The translations under genes and the position numbers were made by a program. A DNA stretch of 64,000 bases from JANNVK01 sp031430435 (GTDB lineage: Bacteria; Acidobacteriota; Blastocatellia; Pyrinomonadales; Pyrinomonadaceae): contig JANPBM010000037.1 of NCBI GenBank assembly GCA_031430435.1, positions 23,794 through 87,793 on the forward strand, given 5' to 3'. Shown piece after piece: positions 1 through 8,417 of the stretch (positions within the stretch are counted from its first letter, which is position 1; each line of letters begins with the position of its first letter). A model generated the notes under the pieces. That model ran no database searches. It was not told the origin of the DNA and worked only from the letters and a program-made list of their open reading frames with translations.

Positions 1-370
1 CTTTTGCCAATAATTTTTTAATCTTCACATGATGGAAAGCAACTTCTGATTCAGTATCCAAATTGGCTTGATATTTTTGCTTAAAATCATAAAACTCTTC
101 GCCTTCGTCAAATAATACTTTTGCTCTCGCAAATAACCTGTCTGCTTCTGCTTGTTCAATTCCCTGTTTTGAAGCCAACAACTCGTCAACGTCCGTAACC
201 AAAACGGAAATTTCACGCAACCAAATAAAGTTCTCGTGTTCAAAAAGCAAGTTTAATAATTGAACATTCGTAACTTTTCCGTGTTGAGCTTCGTGGTTTC
301 CGCGTTCAATTCCCATCAAAGTTTTATGCAGACCAAGCATTTCGTTTCTAACTTCTTTCAAATTTTCCAT
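1..370 (-). CDS. Partial hypothetical protein (3' end outside window)
   Basis: An open frame on the minus strand starts with ATG at 370 and runs without a stop off the left edge of the window, giving at least 123 residues. The product is rich in Leu, Glu and Lys, predicted mostly helical, with no signal peptide or membrane segment; it begins MENLKEVRNEMLGLHK. I do not recognise the family. It is divergent from the MarR-type regulator at 497, and the 126-bp gap holds four operator-like boxes, so it is a likely target of that regulator. The alternative frame at 25-243 is a shadow of this gene. Confidence 0.75.
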   Translation of the reverse strand, partial: MENLKEVRNEMLGLHKTLMGIERGNHEAQHGKVTNVQLLNLLFEHENFIWLREISVLVTDVDELLASKQGIEQAEADRLFARAKVLFDEGEEFYDFKQKYQANLDTESEVAFHHVKIKKLLAK

Positions 371-419
371 AACTAAAATTTGCCATAAATTAAAGAAAAA
401 ATAAACCTTCGGAGCTTAC

Positions 420-492
420 TTAGCAAGCTAAGTATTGTATGCTTAGCTTGCTAATAATTAGTTGACTAACAATTATATATTTAGTAAGCTAA
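420..492. promoter_or_regulatory. Four-box palindromic operator between divergent genes
   Basis: Four 12-bp boxes fit TTAG(C/T)NN(G/A)CTAA at 420-431, 443-454, 458-469 and 481-492. Start-to-start spacings are 23, 15 and 23 bp, so they form two pairs. The first two also make a perfect 13-bp inverted repeat (420-432 with 442-454). Each box is itself a near-perfect dyad, as expected for a winged-helix MarR dimer. The last box ends four bases before the regulator start codon, which fits autorepression plus control of the divergent gene. Binding is inferred; the repeats are seen directly. Confidence 0.7.
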
Positions 493-496
493 GTAT

Positions 497-913
497 ATGA
501 AAAGTAATTCAACAACTTATTTATTTACAGCATTTGCAACAAAACATCGTGACAATTTAGATAAACTGATGAAAGAAATAGGACTTCACGGCGGGCAAAT
601 TTTCGTCTTAAATTCATTGTGGAATAATGACGGACAAAGCCAAGCCGAACTCGTAAAACAGCTAAACGTTTCAGCTCCAACGGTTTATAATATGGTTGTC
701 CGTTTAGCTGAAACAGGTTTTATTGAAATTATAAAGGACGACAACGATGCTCGAATTATGCGGGTATATTTGACTGATAAAGGTCGTGAGATTAAATCCC
801 AAGTTTTTGAACAATGGGCGAAACTTGAAGATCAAACTTTTGCAAATTTAACCGAACCTGAGAAAATGATGTTTACGATGTTGTTGCAAAAAATTGTCGA
901 GAAGCCGATTTGA
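497..913 (+). CDS. MarR-family transcriptional regulator
   Basis: A 138-residue protein with the MarR winged helix-turn-helix. The recognition helix region is near residues 55-80 (QAELVKQLNVSAPTVYNMVV) and the wing near 80-105 has the typical DDNDARIMRVYLTDKG pattern. Helices at both ends would form the dimer interface. The length matches the family. MarR proteins are usually ligand-responsive repressors of the adjacent divergent gene and of themselves. The immediate upstream region has four matching palindromes, supporting autoregulation and control of the gene at 1-370. The inducer cannot be told from sequence. Confidence 0.92.
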   Translation: MKSNSTTYLFTAFATKHRDNLDKLMKEIGLHGGQIFVLNSLWNNDGQSQAELVKQLNVSAPTVYNMVVRLAETGFIEIIKDDNDARIMRVYLTDKGREIKSQVFEQWAKLEDQTFANLTEPEKMMFTMLLQKIVEKPI

Positions 914-1051
914 GTTAGAATCGCTTCCCTTCCGCAGGAAATTGCCGAATTTTATCAGAGATTTTATTTTGTAAGTTTCAAGGAAACGCCTTTATTCGCA
1001 TATTACTTGTAACCTCAACTATTGCAACGTTTAACGACCATAAAACTACAA

Positions 1052-1540
1052 ATGAGAGAAAACATTACGATTAACTCCCGAAAACTCGATAATTCTATCC
1101 GGCGAAGTTGGCAGTGCGAACTTGTCGAAGAAACTTTTGCGTATTGGCTGTTTGCGGGTAATTTTGCATCTGAAATAAGACATTCCGAGCTTGGGGTTAT
1201 CAGACGCGGTACGATTAGTTACGAATATTATTTTAAAGATAAATGGTTTAATATTTTCCGTTTTCACGAACCTGAAGGCGATCTTAAATTTTACTATTGC
1301 AACATAAATATGCCGCCGATCTTTAAAAATAATGTGGTTGATTATGTTGATTTAGATATTGATATTTTAGTTCAAAATGATTTCAGTTTTAAAATTTTGG
1401 ACGAAGACGAGTTCAAATTTAATTCACAAAAATTTGCCTATTCCAAAGAATTAAAACTAAATGTGAACAAAAGCATTAAAGATTTAACCGACTTAATTGA
1501 AAGAAGACAATTCCCTTTTGACGGTAATTTACAACAATAA
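1052..1540 (+). CDS. DUF402 domain protein
   Basis: A 162-residue protein from the ATG at 1052; a longer frame reaches a TTG at 1022 but has no better start signal. It carries the DUF402 core: a WFNIFRFHEPEG segment, then a YYCNINMPP segment, then acidic VDYVDLDIDILV and DEDEFK stretches. The conserved acidic residues bind metal in characterised members such as FomD and the Staphylococcus nucleoside tri/diphosphatase. A phosphohydrolase acting on a nucleotide or nucleotide conjugate is therefore likely, substrate unknown. It stands alone, about 140 bp after the MarR gene, so it need not be part of that regulon. Confidence 0.8.
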   Translation: MRENITINSRKLDNSIRRSWQCELVEETFAYWLFAGNFASEIRHSELGVIRRGTISYEYYFKDKWFNIFRFHEPEGDLKFYYCNINMPPIFKNNVVDYVDLDIDILVQNDFSFKILDEDEFKFNSQKFAYSKELKLNVNKSIKDLTDLIERRQFPFDGNLQQ

Positions 1541-1919
1541 TTCTTTTCGGTATGTAATAAATATTGGCTTAAGGGATTATCAAAAATACAAATTCACCTT
1601 TTACTATGTTTGTCTGTCTGTTTTTTGTTTGTCGGTAAGGTCTGAAACTTTCGGCAAAATAACAGCAAATTTGTTCGCGTTTGAATTTTTAAACCGCATC
1701 GAACAAAATCTTACCATTCTCAGAAACCGAAGATTGATTTATCCGAAAAACGAGTTTCCACAAATATAAAACTTTCTTGTACCGGATCAGATTCAAGAGA
1801 AAAAGTTATTAACCGGACTCTTTCAAGAACAATAAGTGCCGAAGAAGTTCATAAGAACAAACGCCGAGACTTAATAAAAGGAATGAAACTAATTGAATAA
1901 TTTACTCGATGATATTTAA
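1541..1919. other. Intergenic stretch with possible gene remnant
   Basis: No intact gene is seen. A plus-strand frame ending at 1899 reads like the C-terminus of a basic soluble protein (ends RRDLIKGMKLIE then TAA) but is broken by an upstream stop and frame changes. It may be a decayed gene tail. The open frame at 1497-1769 has no family features and overlaps the end of the DUF402 gene; I do not call it. Confidence 0.3.
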
Positions 1920-1925
1920 AATTAT

Positions 1926-2195
1926 TTAAGTAATGGCTCAACAAAAAGTTAAAATGTTTTTTTTTCGGTCGCGTTGCGACTATTATGAGTTTAGCCGTGT
2001 TTTTCAAAGCACGGTTAAAGATTAGGAAGCTCTTTTGCGGCGTAGCTGCAACTGAATTTAACTCAAGTTTATTCAATTGTCGCTGACGCGACACGCATCT
2101 TTGTTTTGTGTTCCGTGCAATAAATTACACGGCTAAAGTCATTTAGTCGCGACGCGACAATTAAGAAATAACTTTTTGTTGGGGCATTACTTATT
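1926..2195. repeat. MITE-like palindromic element, copy A
   Basis: About 270 bp with terminal inverted repeats: TAATGGCTCAACAAAAAGTT near 1931-1950 pairs with AACTTTTTGTTGGGGCATTA near 2170-2189. The interior is also largely self-complementary: the GTCGCG...GCGAC and AGCCGTG blocks on the left pair with the CACGGCTAAA and GTCGCGACGCGAC blocks on the right, so the element could fold into one long imperfect hairpin. The same end sequence recurs at 7170-7190, 34255-34270 and at both ends of 62962-63124. There is no coding capacity, so movement would need a transposase in trans. Confidence 0.75.
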
Positions 2196-2334
2196 TAAGT
2201 GTAATAAGCCGGGATATTCGGCAAACCGAAATGTTTACACGAAATATTCGAAACCGGGTTTATTTTGAATTCGAAAAAGAGATTAAAGATTTCTAACCTT
2301 TTGCAAAACATCGCAAACTCGGTAAAATCTATAT

Positions 2335-3891
2335 ATGCAGACAAAACAAATACCTATGACAAAATTAGAACTTTTACAAGAAAAATCTCGTCTTGCCGAA
2401 CTCGGCGGCGGAGAAAAACGGCTCGAAAAACAACGTTCAAGCGGAAAATTAACGGCTCGCGAACGAATCGATTTTTTGTTGGATGAAGGTTCGTTTGAAG
2501 AATTCGACAAATTTGTTTCTCATCGTTGTACCGATTTCGGACTCGAAGAACAAAAGTTTTCCGGCGACGGAGTAATCACCGGACACGGGTTAATCGACGG
2601 ACGCGAAGTTTTTGTTTTCGCCCAAGATTTCACTGTATTCGGCGGATCCTTGTCGGAAACTCACGCGCAAAAAATCTGTAAAGTGATGGATATGGCAATG
2701 AAAACCGGTTTCCCTGTTATCGGTTTGAATGATTCGGGCGGTGCAAGAATTCAAGAAGGCGTTGTTTCGCTTGGCGGTTATGCGGATATTTTTCTGCGGA
2801 ATACTTTGGCATCCGGAGTTATTCCGCAGATTTCGTGCATTATGGGACCGTGTGCGGGCGGTGCGGTTTATTCGCCGGCAATCACGGATTTTAATGTAAT
2901 GGTCAAAGATACGTCATATATGTTCATCACCGGACCTGATGTTATAAAAACCGTTACGCACGAAGAGGTTACGAAAGAAGAACTCGGCGGTGCGATGACG
3001 CATAATTCAAAGTCCGGCGTAGCACATTTTCAAGCCGATAACGACGAACATTGTTTGCGAACAACGCGAGAATTATTGTCGTTTATGCCGTCGAACAATA
3101 TGGAAAAACCGCCGTTCGTCCCGACCAACGATCCGGCAAATCGTGCGGATAAAAAACTCAATTCGATGGTTCCCGAAGTTTCAACGCAGCCTTACGACAT
3201 CCGAGATATTATTCATAATGTGGCGGACGACAATTATTTCTTTGAAGTTCAAGAACATTATGCTCAAAATATAGTTGTCGGGTTTGCCAGATTTGGCGGG
3301 TTTTCGGTCGGAATTGTGGCGAATCAGCCTGCGTTTTTGGCGGGAGTTTTGGACATTAACGCATCCGTTAAAGCCGCCAGATTTGTCAGATTCTGCGATT
3401 GTTTCAACATTCCTTTAATTACGTTTGAAGATGTTCCCGGTTTTTTGCCGGGCGTGAATCAAGAACATCGCGGCATTATCAGACACGGTGCGAAACTTCT
3501 TTACGCGTTTGCCGAAGCGACCGTGCCGAAAATTACGGTCATTACCCGCAAGGCTTACGGCGGTGCATATTGCGTAATGGCGAGCAAACATATTCGCACG
3601 GATATAAATTTTGCATATCCGACAGCCGAGATTGCCGTGATGGGTTCCGAAGGAGCGGTCGGGTTACTTTACCGAAATGAAATAAAACAAAATGATGATA
3701 GTTTTCGGATTGATAAAGTTTCCGAATTTAACGAGAAGTTTGCGAATCCTTATGTTGCCGCCGAGAAAGGTTTTGTTGACGAAGTGATTGAACCGAGTCA
3801 AACTCGTCCGAAGTTGATTCGAGCATTATCACTTTTACAAAACAAACGTGATACAAATCCGCCGAAGAAACACGGAAATATTCCGCTGTAA
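2335..3891 (+). CDS. pccB: Acyl-CoA carboxylase beta subunit (propionyl-CoA type)
   Basis: A 518-residue carboxyltransferase of the propionyl/methylmalonyl-CoA carboxylase beta family, at full family length. It should move CO2 from carboxybiotin to propionyl-CoA or a related acyl-CoA in the cytoplasm. Two crotonase-fold halves are visible. The N-terminal half has the VFVFAQDFTVFGGS block and the oxyanion-hole GGARIQEGV block near residue 135; the C-terminal half has ITRKAYGGAYCVM and FAYPTAEIAVMG near 420-440. Start choice is uncertain: ATG at 2335 or at 2356, neither with a strong ribosome site. The biotinylated alpha subunit is not adjacent, so it must be encoded elsewhere. Acetyl-CoA or methylcrotonyl-CoA specificity cannot be excluded. 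Confidence 0.92.
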   Translation: MQTKQIPMTKLELLQEKSRLAELGGGEKRLEKQRSSGKLTARERIDFLLDEGSFEEFDKFVSHRCTDFGLEEQKFSGDGVITGHGLIDGREVFVFAQDFTVFGGSLSETHAQKICKVMDMAMKTGFPVIGLNDSGGARIQEGVVSLGGYADIFLRNTLASGVIPQISCIMGPCAGGAVYSPAITDFNVMVKDTSYMFITGPDVIKTVTHEEVTKEELGGAMTHNSKSGVAHFQADNDEHCLRTTRELLSFMPSNNMEKPPFVPTNDPANRADKKLNSMVPEVSTQPYDIRDIIHNVADDNYFFEVQEHYAQNIVVGFARFGGFSVGIVANQPAFLAGVLDINASVKAARFVRFCDCFNIPLITFEDVPGFLPGVNQEHRGIIRHGAKLLYAFAEATVPKITVITRKAYGGAYCVMASKHIRTDINFAYPTAEIAVMGSEGAVGLLYRNEIKQNDDSFRIDKVSEFNEKFANPYVAAEKGFVDEVIEPSQTRPKLIRALSLLQNKRDTNPPKKHGNIPL

Positions 3892-4489
3892 TTTTTGTTG
3901 CTAAACGGGGAAAACATTGCTTGGGGTTTCAATTCCGATTGAAGACAGCTAAAAATAATCCGTGAAGTAAACTTGTTTTATCCGGTCGTAAAAGGCGTGT
4001 GTGTCAAGAAAATTGCAACTCCTTTTACGACCGAGTTTTATAGGAACAGAAGTTTAACGATGAAAACTCACGAAAACAAGTTTATCGGATTACTGCTGTT
4101 ACCTTTCTCATTTTTCGTTCTACTCAAAATACAAAGCATTTAATTTTCAACCTAACAAATCTCGGAGCAATTCCGATTGGAAAATAACCGGACAAACAAC
4201 ACAAAAAGAAGTGTTTCTCTCCAAAATAAAAAGAACATAACTTTTCAAACAAAAAGTTGCGACTCTTTATCTCAGTAATTTTAACAAATAATTTCAAAAA
4301 CCGAGTCAACTTATAAATTGATTTTACACGTCTTCGGGTTACTTTGGCTTATTTTTTAGGGCTATTTCTTTGCGTTAAAGTTCTGAAACTTGAACAATGA
4401 CAACCCTAATTAAGACACGCTCCATTCTGCAAAACAAAATGACCGGTTCAATAATTCTACAAATAGATTAAAAGCTCGCTAGTCCGATT
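3892..4489. other. Gene-free stretch
   Basis: No supportable gene. Frames are short and broken and lack family motifs. The composition and scattered stops on both strands are typical of decayed sequence continuing from the pseudogene to its right. Confidence 0.4.
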
Positions 4490-5115
4490 TAATTTCAAAC
4501 GGCTTTGGAGTTCAATATAAAGTTCCGCAATCAATGCCTAAAAACTCTGCGGTTCGAGTTTAGTTTTTTTTCTAAAAGATGTGTCAATCGGTGTTTTTCC
4601 AGTTCGTCCAAACACAGTAAATCTTCGTAAAATCCATTTAAATAAAACTGCTCGCGGGCTTGATTAAAATAACTAATGATAATTTCACGAATAAATACTC
4701 AGATAAAACTTCATGACCCCCGTAACGTTTTGCCGCATATTCAATTGCCGATTCAAGTTTTCGGACATTACTTTTCCAATCGTAAAGGCATAAAACTGTC
4801 GTCGCCTTTTTGATAAATAACGTGTATTTTTGCTGATAATCTCGTTCGGTCATTGCAAAAACTTTCGGACTAAAATCTGTATCACCTACACCGATTCGCT
4901 GTATTCGTACTAAAAGATCGTTTCGGTTTCCGGACTGCGAAAATCTGAATTTCCTCCGGTATATGAACCACGCGTTACGGCAAAAAACTCTCCGTCTTTT
5001 CTGCTCAAGCATCATTTCGCCGATTGGTGACATCATCAAATCAGCTTTTTTGACAGTTCTCCGAGTTCGTCATTTTTTGTGTTTTCAGCAATACTTGATT
5101 AAAAATTCTCTACTC
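4490..5115 (-). pseudogene. Decayed sigma-54-dependent activator (NtrC-type)
   Basis: Read on the minus strand, pieces of an NtrC-type regulator appear in the right order. A segment near 4880-4935 resembles the end of the AAA+ core (QRIGVGDTDF...VFAMTERD, compare the usual RVG..K.DVR..AATNRD). Then comes a clear arginine-box segment near 4740-4800 (YDWKSNVRKLESAIEYA, compare YDWPGNVRELENAIE). Finally, after a frame change near 4640, LDELEKHRLTHLLEKK at about 4565-4620 resembles the start of the Fis-type helix-turn-helix. The Walker motifs and most of the AAA+ domain are missing. Several frameshifts and deletions are needed to connect the parts. The longest surviving frame is 4638-5039. Confidence 0.45.
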
Positions 5116-5660
5116 TAATTTCTATTATTGCCGTTCCTTTTTATCTGCCGGACAGTGATTTCAATTTTGAAACAACAACTTCGACAAACTTCTTATCCGC
5201 TAATTTCTAAATGCTAACAGTTAATAAATTCGGGACTGAGTCGCCTGACATGCGGTTTTATTCGTCTCAGTATTCTTCGGCTCTGACCACGCTTTGAAAC
5301 CGATGATAATGTTTCACCTTAACTGTCTGCGTTCCGACACTTAACCCAACACTTTCAGTAAGTTAATGCAATACATTAACCGCAAGTCCGGGCGTAAAAA
5401 CTAATTAAAACTTCTTGGATTTTAAACCGATTTATTTGCATAGTTACTCTTCCCTTTGCTGTCGCGGTGTCAGATATTGAACGGAAATACTGAGTTTGCG
5501 GCAATATCGAGGGTTGAACCATCTTATCCATTTTGACCAAACTTCTGCCATAAGTAGTTAACTAAGATTGTATCTCTGCGTTGCCGGCGTGATTACCGAC
5601 AAATATCTTTATTCCAAACCGGATTGGCTCAGGGCATAATTTAGGGCGGTTTTGACTTTC
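5116..5660. other. Gene-free stretch
   Basis: No intact gene. A few minus-strand fragments could be eroded extracellular repeat protein, but no motif is good enough to name. No RNA gene is seen before the terminator and tRNA that follow. Confidence 0.35.
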
Positions 5661-5663
5661 AAC

Positions 5664-5699
5664 AAAAAAAAAAGACAGGCGATCAAACCTGTCTTTTTA
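5664..5699 (-). terminator. Intrinsic terminator downstream of tRNA-Leu
   Basis: Stem AGACAGG (5673-5679) pairs with CCTGTCT (5688-5694) across an 8-base loop. Read on the minus strand it is followed by about ten U residues, so it should end transcription coming from secG and the tRNA. The other strand has a shorter U tract, so weak bidirectional action is possible. Confidence 0.8.
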
Positions 5700-5702
5700 T
5701 TA

Positions 5703-5784
5703 TGCCCGGGACTGGAATCGAACCAGCAAGGATCACTCCATACGCCCCTCAAACGTACGCGTCTACCAATTTCGCCACCCGGGC
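5703..5784 (-). tRNA. tRNA-Leu (anticodon GAG)
   Basis: An 82-nt class II tRNA read on the minus strand. The acceptor stem GCCCGGG/CCCGGGC is perfect; the D arm has TTGGTAGAC; the anticodon stem TACGT/GCGTA holds the loop TTGAGGG with anticodon GAG (decodes CUC/CUU). A variable arm follows, then a T arm with GGTTCGATTCC. No CCA is encoded; the discriminator base is A. It lies 31 bp downstream of secG on the same strand, just before the terminator, and may be co-transcribed with tpiA-secG. Confidence 0.92.
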
Positions 5785-5815
5785 TGACTTAACTAAGGGA
5801 AACTTAATATAAGAA

Positions 5816-6259
5816 CTAATTTTTCTTCTCTTCTGGCTTTTTGTCGTCTTTCTTTTCAACCGTAATGTTCGTATTTGTTGTCGCGTTTGCGGCAGGAACG
5901 TTAGTCGCGGTATTTCCGCCGATTGTATTTGTATTGGTTGAAACGTTTGCATTTGCATCGGTCGCAACATTTGCGTTTGTGTTGGCTGAATCGGTTGTCG
6001 CCGAACCTGTCTGTAAAACCGAGACGTTGCCTTGCAGAGCAGGCATTCCGATTAACAAGGCGCAGAGAAAGAAAAGTGCTGCCGCGGCGATTGTGATTTT
6101 CGACAAGATTGTTTGAGTTCCTCTTGCTCCGAAGGCTGTGCTGGAAACGCTGCTGGTAAACAATGCGCCTGCATCGGCTTTTCCGGGTTGAAGCAAAACT
6201 GTCGCAATCAAGACGATGCACGACAAGAAAAATATAATGTACAGTAAAGTTAATAGCAT
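5816..6259 (-). CDS. secG: Preprotein translocase subunit SecG
   Basis: A 147-residue inner-membrane protein with the SecG pattern: an N-terminal membrane helix (residues 1-22), the conserved cytoplasmic loop VLLQPGKADAGALF...STAFGARGT, and a second helix near 52-75. SecG assists SecYE in protein export. The C-terminal 65 residues are an unusual low-complexity tail rich in Asn, Thr and Ala, ending in a Lys/Glu-rich tract; typical SecG lacks such a tail. It lies 4 bp downstream of tpiA, a gene order seen in many bacteria, so the two are surely one operon. Confidence 0.93.
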   Translation of the reverse strand: MLLTLLYIIFFLSCIVLIATVLLQPGKADAGALFTSSVSSTAFGARGTQTILSKITIAAAALFFLCALLIGMPALQGNVSVLQTGSATTDSANTNANVATDANANVSTNTNTIGGNTATNVPAANATTNTNITVEKKDDKKPEEKKN

Positions 6260-6263
6260 CTTT

Positions 6264-7019
6264 TTATTTGAAATTTACAATTTGGGCGAAACCGATTGCG
6301 TCTAAAGCAGCTCCGCCGACTAATGCGCCGTCAACGTCTTCATTTCCCATCAAATCTTTGATATTTTCAGGTTTAACCGAGCCGCCGTAAAGGATTCTGG
6401 TTGCAGTTGCAACCGAGTTTCCGTGCGTTTCGGTTAAGGTTCGACGAATGAAAGCGTGCATTTCTTGAGCCTGTTCGGGAGTGGCAGTTTTTCCTGTGCC
6501 GATTGCCCAAACGGGTTCGTAAGCGATAATGATACGTTCCATATCGGACGTTGTCAAACCTTGTAAACAGTTCACGAGTTGAGATTTGACGACCGATTCC
6601 GCATTTCCCGCCTCTCTTTCGGCTGACATTTCGCCGACGCAGACGATTGCCGTTAAACTTGACTGCATCGCAGACTTAGTTTTTTTGTTTACCGTGTCGT
6701 CTGTTTCACCGTAAAATTGACGACGTTCGGAATGTCCGATGATAATATGCGAGGCTCCGACATCTTTGAGCATATCGGCGGAAACTTCGCCTGTGTTTGC
6801 CGAAAACTTCGCTTCATAAGAACAATTTTGTGCCGCGACTTTGATATTCGAGCCTTCCAGTCTGTCGGCAACCGTTTTCAGATGAACAAAAACAGGTGCG
6901 ATAACGACTTCGCAATGATTTGCGTTGGCAACCAAAGGCTTCAAAGCCAACGCAGTTTCGACTGCTTCGCCGAGCAGTTTGTACATTTTCCAATTTCCCG
7001 CAATTACAGGTTTTCTCAT
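6264..7019 (-). CDS. tpiA: Triosephosphate isomerase
   Basis: A 251-residue TIM-barrel enzyme that interconverts dihydroxyacetone phosphate and glyceraldehyde 3-phosphate in glycolysis. All catalytic parts are present: Asn/Lys in GNWKMYK near residue 10, the electrophilic His in IIGHSERRQF near 95, the catalytic Glu in AYEPVWAIGTGK near 167 (which also begins the flexible loop), and the phosphate-binding GGSVKPEN and GALVGGAAL blocks near the end. Length is typical. It is the upstream gene of tpiA-secG. Confidence 0.98.
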   Translation of the reverse strand: MRKPVIAGNWKMYKLLGEAVETALALKPLVANANHCEVVIAPVFVHLKTVADRLEGSNIKVAAQNCSYEAKFSANTGEVSADMLKDVGASHIIIGHSERRQFYGETDDTVNKKTKSAMQSSLTAIVCVGEMSAEREAGNAESVVKSQLVNCLQGLTTSDMERIIIAYEPVWAIGTGKTATPEQAQEMHAFIRRTLTETHGNSVATATRILYGGSVKPENIKDLMGNEDVDGALVGGAALDAIGFAQIVNFK

Positions 7020-7044
7020 AAGATTTAATAATAGTTTAACAACC

Positions 7045-7190
7045 TGTTTTTCTCAAATAGTAGTTTCCGGCAAAAGTGCGAATCTCTCGGCTAAACGTGG
7101 ATTCTTTATTTATATTTGTTCATTTATCGGATTTATCGGCGTTAATTTGCGGCTGAAAATAGTTCTTCTAACTTTTTATTGAGGCATTAC
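7045..7190. repeat. MITE-like element, copy B (left end degenerate)
   Basis: Upstream of tpiA. The right part (about 7148-7190) matches the right part of the element at 62962-63124: GCGGCTGAAAAT, then TTCT, then ACTTTTTATTGAGGCATTAC. An inverted CGGCTAAACG block near 7090 pairs with TTTGCGGCTG near 7147. The left terminal repeat is not clearly preserved. Confidence 0.55.
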
Positions 7191-7285
7191 CGGCAAAATA
7201 TTTCGCAAAAAATAAAGCTCGCCGGCTTTATTTCGGACGAGTAAAATTCGGCTGTATGAAAACTCTCTCAATTAGAATTTACTTA

Positions 7286-7696
7286 TTAACCGGAAAGCCG
7301 AATGACTCGAAAATTGACCGTATCCGTTCCCACAATGTTTCCGGTTACGGCTTGAACCGCCTCGGCTCTGAAAACGTAATTGTCTCCTTGGGCTGACGGA
7401 ACGGGCATAAACCAACTGTAATAAAAATTTTGATTAAGATTTGTGCCGGGAAAACCTGAGCCGATCAAAGTACCGTTAGCTTTGTAATCAACGCGGGCAA
7501 TTCGGGGAAAAGCCTGTCTTTTTCTAAAATTTAGTCTGCATTCCAGAGGTCCGAACCAGACGTATTCATTTCCGTTGACAGGCGAAGTCAATTTGAAATT
7601 TTTGATTTGTGCGGAAACTTCTTCTTGACCAACCAACGGGATAAGAACCGCAGCCGACAAATAACACAGGAAATTACGACGATTTATTTCTGACAT
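7286..7696 (-). CDS. Exported Ig-like domain protein with twin-arginine-type leader
   Basis: Taken from ATG 7696 (136 residues), which has an AGGTG ribosome site a few bases upstream; the longer frame to 7816 has no such support. The N-terminus MSEINRRNFLCYLSAAVLI has paired arginines followed by a hydrophobic stretch, a twin-arginine-like signal. The mature part, about 105 residues, looks like one beta-sandwich: alternating strands, a central VDYKANGTLIGSG segment and a final TVNFRVIRL strand, as in bacterial Ig-like domains describing a change relative to a baseline. Function unknown; probably a periplasmic binding or structural module. It stands 139 bp downstream of ruvX. Confidence 0.65.
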   Translation of the reverse strand: MSEINRRNFLCYLSAAVLIPLVGQEEVSAQIKNFKLTSPVNGNEYVWFGPLECRLNFRKRQAFPRIARVDYKANGTLIGSGFPGTNLNQNFYYSWFMPVPSAQGDNYVFRAEAVQAVTGNIVGTDTVNFRVIRLSG

Positions 7697-7835
7697 AAAC
7701 ACCTCACAAAAAAGATATGGTCTTAAAAATCTCTGATGCGACAAATCATATTCCAAAATTTGAAAAAAGACAAATGCGAAGGCTTTTACGACTCTGAAAA
7801 TTGATACGCTCGGCAACCTTACAATTCTCGCATTT

Positions 7836-8330
7836 TCAATTTTTAAGTTGCCATTGCATCTTTTTTGTATCTAGAAAATCAACCAAAATTAAACAAGCGG
7901 CTTCGCTGTCGATTCGTTCCAGTCTTTTTTTGCCGTGAATTCCCAAATCGTATAAATTCTCGCCGGCGGCAAGTGTAGTAACCCGTTCGTCTTGCAAAAA
8001 TACGGGAATGTTAAGCGACAGCGTAAAATTTCTCGCTAAACGTTTTGCGTCCAATGACATTTCACTGTCGGAATCGTCCAAATTAAGCGGCAAACCTAAA
8101 ACCAACGCGACTGCATCCAATTCTTCGATGTATTTTTTAATGTTTATTAAAAAAAGTTTCCAAGCTATGCGTTTTAACCTCGGATGAGGTTTTACGATGG
8201 TTTGCGTAATGTCGCAACTTGCTACGCCGACTTTTTTCGTCCCTAAATCAAGCGAAAGAACGCGACCTTTATCGGGACAACGAGAAATATCGGAAAAATC
8301 GGGCAGATTAAGTGTTTCTGTTTCTTGCAT
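7836..8330 (-). CDS. ruvX: Putative pre-16S rRNA nuclease / Holliday junction resolvase-like YqgF
   Basis: A 164-residue RNase H-fold protein. The first catalytic Asp lies in LSLDLGTKKVGVA near residue 27, the middle acidic strand in VLGLPLNLDDSDS near 80, then FLQDERVTTLAA near 115, and the last Asp/Glu in ERIDSEAACLIL near 145. YqgF proteins mature the 5' end of 16S rRNA in E. coli; a resolvase role has been proposed. An N-terminal extension of about 20 residues precedes the core. It is divergent from the S41-like gene, separated by 87 bp. Confidence 0.88.
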   Translation of the reverse strand: MQETETLNLPDFSDISRCPDKGRVLSLDLGTKKVGVASCDITQTIVKPHPRLKRIAWKLFLINIKKYIEELDAVALVLGLPLNLDDSDSEMSLDAKRLARNFTLSLNIPVFLQDERVTTLAAGENLYDLGIHGKKRLERIDSEAACLILVDFLDTKKMQWQLKN

Positions 8331-8417
8331 ACAATTTAAGGTTAATGGATAATTGTGAAATGTTATTTGTTTCGCGTCAAATCATTAGCTCAAACAAACA
8401 AAAGAGGTTCTTTTAAT

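Noticed and set aside
1497..1769. 90-codon plus-strand frame after the DUF402 gene
   Set aside because: No start signal, overlaps the DUF402 gene in another frame, and no family motif.
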